Shown here: positions 1-5,871 of the stretch, in pieces
Position numbering within the stretch: the first letter of the stretch is position 1
Layout: the number at the start of each line of letters is the position of its first letter
NCBI GenBank assembly: GCA_903853515.1
Contig: CAINTU010000068.1
Coordinates: 1 to 6,207, forward strand
DNA length: 6,207 nucleotides
DNA from: an uncultured Micrococcales bacterium
GTDB lineage: Bacteria > Actinomycetota > Actinomycetes > Actinomycetales > Microbacteriaceae
Direction: 5' to 3'
Position numbers and translations under genes: made by a program
The notes under the pieces: generated by a model
What the model was told of the DNA's origin: nothing
Database searches by the model: none
Seen by the model: only the letters and a program-made list of their open reading frames with translations

Positions 1-238
1 ATTACGACAATGAACTTTATGAAGGAATAGTTTGTTATGGAACTTATTTTTAAATGAATATGATATCAAAAGTATTCTTTTTTTAAAAGAAATTACTTTT
101 AAAAGGAGATCCTTTATTGGTAAAGGAATTGCTGATTTTAGTCCTTTGATGAGCAGCGTTTTTCTAGTACTAATCCTGATCACCAAAAAGTCCCTAATGA
201 ATTTCCCTATTCCTTCTCATCATAAACTAATCAATCTC
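1..238. other. AT-rich left arm of unknown origin, no recognisable gene
   Basis: By hand count this stretch is about 29% G+C (the first 120 bases about 22%), against 48-57% in sampled lines to its right. It does not continue the xerD reading frame. A 71-codon open frame runs on the plus strand from a TTG at 32 to 247, but it lacks a well-placed ribosome site and I do not recognise its product. Short, protein-like stretches occur in two other plus-strand frames (3-53 and 142-225; see findings). The minus strand has one frame open from about position 218 to the left edge, but it reads like low-complexity antisense. An AAAGGA-GA-TCCTTT inverted repeat lies near 102-115. No tRNA, transposase motif or terminal inverted repeat is visible. 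The arm could be an inserted element, horizontally acquired DNA, or sequence from another organism joined during assembly. Confidence 0.6.
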
Positions 239-748
239 GTCATCTAAATCTAGGTTGGTTAGTTCGCTGACTCTCGCCCCGGTCGCATACAAAAGCTCTA
301 ACACTGCCCTGTCACGCACCCTAATTAGATCGCCTGCCGCCCCCGCAATATCGTCGGGTTCTGGCCCAGCTGCTTTCAACAGCGCCTCAATTTCTGAAAT
401 CGAAATCGCTTTGGGCAGTCGTCTGGCCGCTTTTGGCGGTTTGACAACAGCGCTGACATCTAGTTCGGTTTTGCCTTCGACAAGCAAGAAGCGATGAAAC
501 CCGCGCACCGCAGCCAAAATACGTGCCACACTGGTGGCTGCCAAACCGCGCTCGCTCACTAAAGATTGGCTAAATTCGCGCACCAGCAGTTCGGTTATCT
601 GACTGTATTCGCTAATCGATATTGCCTGCAGCCAAGCGTTGTACCTTGTCAGGTCTCGCCTATATGCCAAGAGGCTGTTTTTAGCTAACCCACGCTCAAT
701 GGTTAGGTGGCGAAGGTATGAATCGATTTGGCGCTCGATTTGGTTCAT
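227..748 (-). CDS. xerD: Tyrosine recombinase XerD, C-terminally truncated (broken gene or assembly joint)
   Basis: XerD works with XerC at the dif site to resolve chromosome dimers. Residues 1-95 form the SAM-like N-terminal core-binding domain (YLRHLTIERGLAKNSLLAYRR; AVRGFHRFLLVEG). The KPPKAARRLPKAIS linker follows, then the start of the catalytic domain with the first catalytic arginine, R159, in LLYATGARVSELTNLDL. The frame then ends at residue 173, while the family is about 300 residues long. The catalytic Lys, His-x-x-Arg, second His/Trp and nucleophilic Tyr are all missing, so this product could not recombine DNA. Similarity to XerD stops near codons 169-171 (positions 236-244), exactly where the DNA becomes AT-rich. 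The ATG start (746-748) overlaps the Nudix stop codon as TAATG, which suggests translational coupling and supports the start. XerD is preferred over XerC because xerD occupies this place, after pyrG and a Nudix gene, in other actinobacteria. Confidence 0.85.
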   Translation of the reverse strand: MNQIERQIDSYLRHLTIERGLAKNSLLAYRRDLTRYNAWLQAISISEYSQITELLVREFSQSLVSERGLAATSVARILAAVRGFHRFLLVEGKTELDVSAVVKPPKAARRLPKAISISEIEALLKAAGPEPDDIAGAAGDLIRVRDRAVLELLYATGARVSELTNLDLDDEID

Positions 749-1338
749 TACCCGTTTTGCTTCGATCCTTGGATTGCTAGGTAGTGCAAAATACCAACGG
801 TGAGCGTTGGGCTCTGCGCCTTCGAGTTCAAAACCGCATCAACCACATCAGTGAGGTCATGCCAATCAACCTGCATGTCGCGCTCTTCTGCCGTGCGGTC
901 ATAGTCGTGCTCAATTTTTGTCAGCCCGGTTGCCAAAAAGATTTCGATAACTTCATCGTTGCAACCTGGCGAAGTCAAAAAAGTATGCAGATGCTGCCAG
1001 TTTTCTGCCACATAGTCGGTCTCTTCTAAAAGCTCGCGCTTGGCAGTATCGAGAGTGCTTTCGTCGGTGGCATCGCGCAGACCAGCTGGCAGTTCAAGCA
1101 AATAACTGTCGACCGGCCTACGGTATTGCTTCACAGTTAGCACTTGATTCTTTGCGTTTATTGCGAGCACTGCAACCGCCCCAGGATGCCGCAGGTATTC
1201 ACGGGTCAGCTGTTCGCCGTTGTAATCGAAGCGATCGCGCACCAGGTCAAAAATCTTGCCGGCAAAGATTACCTCTGGCTCAGCGCCTTGTTTATTGGCC
1301 CGTTTATCTTGCAAAGTCTTATTCAGGTTTCGAATCAA
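748..1338 (-). CDS. Nudix hydrolase, ADP-ribose pyrophosphatase (NudF-like)
   Basis: This 196-residue protein is predicted to hydrolyse ADP-ribose or a related nucleoside diphosphate sugar to AMP and a sugar phosphate, in the cytosol with Mg2+. The fold is shown by REYLRHPGAVAVLAI (residues 46-60), VKQYRRPVDSYLLELPAG (69-86) and the Nudix box at 86-109. The box has G86, E93, R101, E102, E105 and E106, so all metal-binding acidic residues are present. The glycine normally found in EExG is Asp108 (EETDY), which is unusual. The spacing from G86 to E93 is one residue longer than the textbook box, as is common in NudF-type enzymes. TSPGCNDEVIEIFLA (122-136) is the conserved downstream segment. The start is uncertain: the longest frame begins at a TTG (1336-1338) overlapping pyrG by 20 bases, and a second TTG at 1312-1314 lies just after the pyrG stop. 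Neither has a strong ribosome site. The position between pyrG and xerD matches Rv1700 in Mycobacterium. Confidence 0.9.
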   Translation of the reverse strand: MIRNLNKTLQDKRANKQGAEPEVIFAGKIFDLVRDRFDYNGEQLTREYLRHPGAVAVLAINAKNQVLTVKQYRRPVDSYLLELPAGLRDATDESTLDTAKRELLEETDYVAENWQHLHTFLTSPGCNDEVIEIFLATGLTKIEHDYDRTAEERDMQVDWHDLTDVVDAVLNSKAQSPTLTVGILHYLAIQGSKQNG

Positions 1339-2983
1339 ACAGTCTTGATGCGAGCGCCGCTTTGATCAAGCCATGAAACAGCGGATGCGCTTTTGTAGGG
1401 CGTGACAAGAATTCTGGGTGAGCCTGTGTTCCGACGTAATAAGGGTGCACTTCTTTTGGCAGTTCTACGAATTCGACCAGGTCGCCATTTGGCGAAGTGC
1501 CCGAAAACACTAATCCGTGTTCTGAAATCTGGTCACGGTATTTGTTGTTCACTTCATAGCGATGGCGGTGCCGTTCAAAAACGCTTGTCGCTTGATAAGT
1601 TTCTGCGACGACAGATCCTGCCTGCAACTTAGCTTCGAAAAGCCCGAGGCGCATCGTGTGCCCCATGTCACCGGCGGCAAGAATGTCGACTTGCTCGGCC
1701 ATGGTAGCGATTACCGGGTATTTGGCATCAGAGTCAAACTCTGTTGACGAAGCGCCTTCTAGCGAGGCTAAGTTTCTTGCCGCTTCAATCACCATGCACT
1801 GAAGACCCAGACAAAGACCTAGGGTTGGGATTTGGTTCTCGCGCGCAAATTTGAGTGCACCAAGTTTGCCTTCGATGCCACGCACGCCGAAACCACCGGG
1901 CACACAGATTGCGTCAACGTCACTCAACTGTTCGCGTGCGCCCTCTTCGGTCTCACAAGAGTCGCTAGCGACCCATTTGATGACTACTTTGGCTTGCTCG
2001 GCAAATCCGCCGGCGCGCAACGCTTCAGTTACCGAAAGATAGGCGTCAGGTAGGTCGATATATTTGCCGACCAACGCAACCTTGACCTCTGCGACGGGCT
2101 CGTGAACTGCTTTGAGAACACCGGCCCAACGTGACCAGTCGACTTCGTTTGCCTCTAGACCTAAGGCATTGATGATATAGCTATCGAGCCCCTCATCATT
2201 GACCACGGTTGGAATGTCATAGATGCTGTTGGCGTCGGCAGCGTTGATAACAGCCGCAAGATCAACGTCGCACATAAGTGCAATCTTCTTTTTGATTGCA
2301 TCACCAATCGGCCTGTCACTGCGGCAAACAATTGCATCGGGTTGAATGCCGATTGAGCGCAGTGTTGCCACTGAGTGCTGAGTTGGCTTTGTCTTAAGTT
2401 CGCCGCTTGGCGCAAGATAAGGCACAAGCGAAACATGCACAAAGAAAACATTGTTGCGCCCTAGTTCGTGGCGCACCTGGCGTGCGGCTTCGATAAATGG
2501 CAGTGACTCGATGTCACCAACCGTGCCGCCAATCTCGGTAATAATCACATCTGGCGCTGGGTCTTCGAGCGCCTGCAATCGCATGCGTCTTTTAATCTCG
2601 TCGGTAATGTGCGGAATAACTTGAACTGTGTCACCCAAGTAACCGCCAGCGCGTTCTGTTGCGATCACCTTCTGATAAATCTGCCCGGTGGTCACGTTAG
2701 CCGATTGGGCCAGATTGATATCTAGAAAACGTTCATAGTGGCCGATGTCTAGATCGGTTTCAGCGCCATCATCGGTCACAAATACTTCACCGTGCTGAAA
2801 CGGATTCATGGTGCCCGGATCAACGTTCAAATAGGGGTCAAGTTTTTGCATGACTACAGATAGCCCGCGGGCTCTGAGCAGATTGCCAAGACTGGCTGCC
2901 GTAAGGCCTTTACCGAGTGAAGATGCAACTCCACCGGTGACGAAGATTTGTCTAGTTTTTGTAGAGCCCATTGCGATAGCCAT
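1319..2983 (-). CDS. pyrG: CTP synthase (glutamine-hydrolysing)
   Basis: PyrG converts UTP, ATP and glutamine to CTP, the last step of de novo pyrimidine nucleotide synthesis. From the chosen start it has 554 residues, near the family's usual 540-590. The N-terminal synthetase domain carries the ATP-binding loop GGVASSLGKG (17-26), KLDPYLNVDPGTMNPFQHGEV and ITEIGGTVGDIES. The C-terminal class I glutamine amidotransferase domain has GGFGVRGIEGK, the nucleophile Cys391 in GLCLGLQ, and His522 and Glu524 in AHPEF, completing the triad. HRHRYEVNN is also conserved. The frame extends upstream to a TTG at 3046, but those 21 extra residues are not family-like. I chose the ATG at 2981-2983; a second ATG at 2969-2971 (550 residues, beginning MGSTKTRQIF) is an equally good alternative. 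Neither has a Shine-Dalgarno sequence, and a promoter-like element sits immediately upstream, so translation may be leaderless or nearly so. No frameshift or missing key residue was seen. Confidence 0.97.
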   Translation of the reverse strand: MAIAMGSTKTRQIFVTGGVASSLGKGLTAASLGNLLRARGLSVVMQKLDPYLNVDPGTMNPFQHGEVFVTDDGAETDLDIGHYERFLDINLAQSANVTTGQIYQKVIATERAGGYLGDTVQVIPHITDEIKRRMRLQALEDPAPDVIITEIGGTVGDIESLPFIEAARQVRHELGRNNVFFVHVSLVPYLAPSGELKTKPTQHSVATLRSIGIQPDAIVCRSDRPIGDAIKKKIALMCDVDLAAVINAADANSIYDIPTVVNDEGLDSYIINALGLEANEVDWSRWAGVLKAVHEPVAEVKVALVGKYIDLPDAYLSVTEALRAGGFAEQAKVVIKWVASDSCETEEGAREQLSDVDAICVPGGFGVRGIEGKLGALKFARENQIPTLGLCLGLQCMVIEAARNLASLEGASSTEFDSDAKYPVIATMAEQVDILAAGDMGHTMRLGLFEAKLQAGSVVAETYQATSVFERHRHRYEVNNKYRDQISEHGLVFSGTSPNGDLVEFVELPKEVHPYYVGTQAHPEFLSRPTKAHPLFHGLIKAALASRLFDSKPE

Positions 2984-3015
2984 GGAATTACACTCTACCG
3001 AAAACGACACGGCAA
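2984..3015 (-). promoter_or_regulatory. Candidate pyrG promoter, very close to the start codon
   Basis: On the minus strand a -35-like TTGCCG (3015-3010) is followed, after 17 bases, by a -10-like TGTAAT (2992-2987), five of six matches to TATAAT. Transcription would start around 2980, between the two candidate ATG codons, giving pyrG a leader of only a few bases or none. An overlapping TAGAGT (2997-2992) would instead place transcription start at the 2983 ATG, but it has no -35 at good spacing. Leaderless mRNAs are common in actinobacteria. This is a pattern match only. Confidence 0.4.
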
Positions 3016-3075
3016 GAACGCCAAAGCCCCGTTCGCCATGCCGCAATTCGCTTAGCTTTGCAAAGTTTTTTGCGA

Positions 3076-3107
3076 GTTAGGGCCTCGGCTCTCGCCCTGG
3101 GCCTAAC
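3076..3107 (-). repeat. Imperfect inverted repeat between recN and pyrG
   Basis: On the minus strand, 12 bases after the recN stop, GTTAGG (3107-3102) and CCTAAC (3081-3076) form a perfect 6-base-pair outer stem. Two further C-G pairs are possible past a one-base bulge. An alternative inner stem, AGGGC with GCCCT, would compete with it. The sequence after the stem is CGCAAAAAAC, not a U-run, so it is not a textbook intrinsic terminator. It may weakly end or slow recN transcription ahead of the pyrG promoter. A 10-base palindrome, CTTTGCAAAG, lies nearby at 3056-3065. Confidence 0.35.
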
Positions 3108-3118
3108 CGTAGGACTAA

Positions 3119-4825
3119 CTAGGCGTGCAAGGCCGGAAACTCATCGGCGGCAAGGTTTAGCAATTCTGCAGCGTGAGATCTTGCCGAGTTAGAGTCACCA
3201 AGGCCCGAAAGCATGCGGGCAAGTTCTGCAACTCTGGTTTCGCCTTCAAGTTTCTGAAGCGAGGTTTGTGTGCCGTCAGTTGAGTCGGATTTCTCGACCA
3301 GCAAGTGGCGGTTTGCGAAGGCAGCCACTTGAGGCAGGTGGGTGACCACAATCACTTGGGCGTCTTGAGCAAGTTTGGCCAGTCTTCGGCCGACCTCAAT
3401 TGCGGCCTGGCCTCCTACCCCAGCATCTACTTCATCGAAGATAAAAGTTGGCGCGTGATCGCTGCCGGCAAGCACAACTTCTATGGCAAGCATGATGCGA
3501 GATAGTTCGCCACCAGATGCACCACGGCCCAGAGGCCTCGGTTCAGCGCCTTTGTATGCCTCAAGCAAGAGAGCCACTTGGTCGCGTCCGGTTGAAGTTA
3601 GTTCGGGGGTTTGGCTGATAGTTACATGCAGTCGGGCACCTGCCATAGCCAAAGCTTGAAGTTCGAGACTGACCCGATTTGCTAGTTCTTCGGCTGCAGA
3701 GTTGCGCGCAGCCGTAAGGATTTCGGCTTGGGCCTCAAGTTCAGTTGCGAGTGCACTTTCACGGGCAGCTAACTTGTCGATCGTGTCGGTTGATGAGTCG
3801 AGCTCTAAAAGTCGTTTTTCGGCGCCTTCACGATAACCGATTGCCTCTTCAAGAGATGGCCCGTATTTTCGCATCATTGCGGCTAGGTCAGCGCGACGAT
3901 TTTGCACTTCATCGAGGCTGAGCGCTGATTCGCTTTCGAGCGATGCCAGATACCCCGAGAGATCGGCGGCTATCTCATTGAGGCTCGCACCGATTTCTCG
4001 AAGCGACTCAAGATGCACAGCCAGTTTTTCATCGTGAGCAGAAGCATTCTCGAGCGCCTTGCGCGCACGACCAACAAGCGACACTGCATCTTGGCCGTCA
4101 TAACTTTCGGTCAAGAGCTGTTCATGAGCATCTGCCGCAGCAATGCGAAGTTCTTCGGTATGGGTCAGCCGAGCTGCTAGCTCTGCAAGTTGCTGATCTT
4201 CGCCTGGCTTTGCATCTAATCGTTCGAGTTCAACCACTGCAGCCCGAATGTCTTCTGCCTCTTGCAACCGGTTCTTTAGACTCGCCCGAAGCCCACTCAA
4301 TTCGTTTGCAACCACTTTGTGTTCAGAAAACAGCCGCTGGTATTCAGAAAGCGCTTTGGCTAAAGGTGCACCACCAAATCGGTCGAGCGCTTCGCGCTGG
4401 GCGGCTGAGCTTTTTAGTCGCAGCTGGTCTGCCTGACCGTGCACTACAACAAGAGCCGAGCCGATTTCGTTCAGCACCCCAGCCGGCACGCTTCGGCCGC
4501 CGACGGTTGCGCGCGAACGGCCATCCGTGGTGACGCTTCTCGAAAGAATTAGTTCGCCGCCTTCGATGAATCCCGCGGCTTCTTCGACTTGCGCGATGAC
4601 GGCAGAGTTGCCGCCAACTTGCCAACGTCCTTCGACGCTCAACGAGTTGGCACCGCGGCGCACGCTTGAGCTATCGGCGCGGTCACCTAATAAAAGTCCA
4701 AGGGCAGTAAGCACCATGGTTTTACCCGCACCGGTTTCGCCGGTCAACGCCGTGAGCCCCCGCCCGAGTGGCAATGTTGCCTCGGTGATAATGCCGAGGT
4801 CGCGAATAAGTATTTCTTCAATCAA
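3119..4825 (-). CDS. recN: DNA repair protein RecN (SMC-like ATPase)
   Basis: RecN is an SMC-family ATPase that acts early in repair of DNA double-strand breaks, probably tethering broken ends for RecA-dependent recombination. The 568 residues match the family's usual 550-590. The N-terminal half of the ATPase head has IRDLGIITEATLPL and Walker A GETGAGKT (29-36), then the Q-loop segment VVVHGQADQLRL (126-137). Roughly residues 155-390 are rich in Ala, Leu, Glu and Arg and look like the two coiled-coil arms with the hinge. The C-terminal head has the ABC signature LGRGASGGELSRIMLA (432-447), Walker B FIFDEVDAGVGG (461-472) and the H-loop VVTHLPQVAA (493-502). The start is a TTG (4823-4825), 9 bases after the nadK stop with only a weak AGG upstream. 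It is supported because the family's N-terminus begins with this IEEILIRDLG-type strand. No GAAC-N4-GTTC LexA-type box was seen just upstream, so expression probably comes from the upstream operon. Confidence 0.97.
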   Translation of the reverse strand: MIEEILIRDLGIITEATLPLGRGLTALTGETGAGKTMVLTALGLLLGDRADSSSVRRGANSLSVEGRWQVGGNSAVIAQVEEAAGFIEGGELILSRSVTTDGRSRATVGGRSVPAGVLNEIGSALVVVHGQADQLRLKSSAAQREALDRFGGAPLAKALSEYQRLFSEHKVVANELSGLRASLKNRLQEAEDIRAAVVELERLDAKPGEDQQLAELAARLTHTEELRIAAADAHEQLLTESYDGQDAVSLVGRARKALENASAHDEKLAVHLESLREIGASLNEIAADLSGYLASLESESALSLDEVQNRRADLAAMMRKYGPSLEEAIGYREGAEKRLLELDSSTDTIDKLAARESALATELEAQAEILTAARNSAAEELANRVSLELQALAMAGARLHVTISQTPELTSTGRDQVALLLEAYKGAEPRPLGRGASGGELSRIMLAIEVVLAGSDHAPTFIFDEVDAGVGGQAAIEVGRRLAKLAQDAQVIVVTHLPQVAAFANRHLLVEKSDSTDGTQTSLQKLEGETRVAELARMLSGLGDSNSARSHAAELLNLAADEFPALHA

Positions 4826-4834
4826 AGCGTTGGC

Positions 4835-5806
4835 CTAATTCGAATCCTCGCCTGGGCCGCGCCAACCAGTCACTGGCAGCGCAAATTTGCGCACCAACCG
4901 GTCTGTGAATGGGCCTTGGCGCAATCGCGCGAGGCGAACCGAGCGTTCAGAACGCTTAACCTCGACACGTGCACCGACGGGCAGATCATGGGTTCTGCGG
5001 CCGTCACACCAAAGCACACCGCTGCCAGAAGAGCGTTTCAACACTTCAACAGCCAAAAGGCTGCGCGGGCTGATTACAAGTGGACGCGCAAACAGTGCAT
5101 GAGCCGAAAGTGGCACTAACAAAAGAGCTTCGACAGAAGGCCAAACCACCGGGCCCCCGGCACTAAACGAATAGGCCGTCGATCCGGTTGGTGTGGCCAT
5201 GACTACTCCGTCGCAACCAAAACTAGATAGTGGGCGCTCGTCAATTTCAACCACGACTTCGAGCATGCGTTCTCGCGAATTTTTTTCAATGGTGGCTTCG
5301 TTAAGGGCCCAGGTGCGATATGTTTCTTGACCATCGACGAGCACGCGAACATCTAGGGTCAGTCGTTCTTTGACCAAATAATCTTTGGCGACGACCCGGC
5401 TCACGGCTTCGCTTAGGCCATCGCGCTCACTTTCGGCCAGAAAACCGACGTGGCCTAGGTTGATGCCAAGTAGCGGTGTCGAAGTTTCGCGAACGACTTC
5501 GGCCGCTTTCAAAATCGTGCCGTCGCCGCCTAAAACCATAACTAACTCAAGATCAACCTGAGCCACTTCTACTTCAAAAATTTTGACAGCTGCAATTTCG
5601 GTCGCAACTTCATCGAGTTTCAGCGCGGTCTCGGCGACATTCGCATAATCTTTCACCGCAAGAATTTGGTCTTCTGTCATCACTGGCACTAGACCCGCGC
5701 GGTGCAGTTGAACTACCGCTTCAATTGTGGCGTTTAAGGCCTCAGTTCGACCGGTGTGCGAAACCACAAGGATGTTGCGCTCGCGCCCAAGTTTCACTTC
5801 AGTCAC
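4835..5806 (-). CDS. nadK: NAD kinase
   Basis: NadK (also called ppnK) phosphorylates NAD to NADP using ATP or, in many actinobacteria, polyphosphate; it is cytosolic and the only known route to NADP. The 323-residue protein has the diagnostic GGDGT motif (93-97) in MVLGGDGTILKAAE, INLGHVGFLAE (115-125), the NE pair of ALNEATIEK (167-175), and the glycine-rich TPTGSTAYSFSAGGP (205-219), which contacts the nucleotide. Its C-terminus, FALPVTGWRGP, is typical of actinobacterial NadK. Translation starts at GTG (5804-5806), preceded by AGGCAGG at a 7-base spacing; another in-frame GTG three codons in is less well placed. It sits between tlyA and recN, the standard actinobacterial arrangement, and the 9-base gap to recN argues for one transcript. 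Confidence 0.97.
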   Translation of the reverse strand: MTEVKLGRERNILVVSHTGRTEALNATIEAVVQLHRAGLVPVMTEDQILAVKDYANVAETALKLDEVATEIAAVKIFEVEVAQVDLELVMVLGGDGTILKAAEVVRETSTPLLGINLGHVGFLAESERDGLSEAVSRVVAKDYLVKERLTLDVRVLVDGQETYRTWALNEATIEKNSRERMLEVVVEIDERPLSSFGCDGVVMATPTGSTAYSFSAGGPVVWPSVEALLLVPLSAHALFARPLVISPRSLLAVEVLKRSSGSGVLWCDGRRTHDLPVGARVEVKRSERSVRLARLRQGPFTDRLVRKFALPVTGWRGPGEDSN

Positions 5807-5813
5807 CTTCGCA

Positions 5814-5820
5814 CCTGCCT
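5814..5820 (-). promoter_or_regulatory. Ribosome binding site of nadK
   Basis: AGGCAGG on the minus strand lies 7 bases before the GTG at 5804-5806. It is the clearest Shine-Dalgarno-like sequence noted in the window and favours that GTG over the one at 5795-5797. Confidence 0.5.
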
Positions 5821-5845
5821 TTTCTGTTGCCTTGCGTTTTGGTTC

Positions 5846-5871
5846 AATTCGAGCGCAATCGCGCCTGAATT
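5846..5871 (-). repeat. Hairpin at the tlyA stop codon, between tlyA and nadK
   Basis: AATTC-GA-GCGC (5846-5856) and GCGC-CT-GAATT (5861-5871) are inverted around the 4-base centre AATC. In minus-strand RNA this gives an 11-position stem: nine Watson-Crick pairs, one G-U pair and one A-C mismatch, closed by a GAUU loop. It overlaps the tlyA stop codon (5870-5872). No U-run follows, so it is unlikely to be a strong intrinsic terminator. It could stabilise the tlyA 3' end, mark a processing site or slow transcription into nadK. Chance occurrence cannot be excluded. Confidence 0.4.

Noticed and set aside
1..240. Insertion sequence end or phage attachment site at the xerD break
   Set aside because: No terminal inverted repeat, target duplication, transposase or integrase fragment is visible within the 240 bases available, so the element type cannot be named.
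32..247. 71-codon open frame on the plus strand in the AT-rich arm as a gene
   Set aside because: It has a TTG start without a placed ribosome site, an unrecognised product, and runs into the xerD coding region on the opposite strand. Open frames of this size are not strong evidence.
2984..3046. N-terminal extension of PyrG to a TTG at 3046
   Set aside because: The extra 21 residues do not resemble CTP synthase N-termini, and a promoter-like element falls inside them; ATG codons at 2983 or 2971 fit the family better.
4942..4956. Perfect palindrome AGCGTTC-A-GAACGCT as a possible LexA or other operator
   Set aside because: It lies inside the nadK coding sequence (KRSERSV codons), its spacing does not match the GAAC-N4-GTTC LexA box, and it is explained by codon content.
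4887..5119. Overlapping plus-strand open frames opposite nadK, and similar ones opposite recN, pyrG and the Nudix gene
   Set aside because: They are shadows of strongly supported minus-strand genes and show no recognisable motifs.
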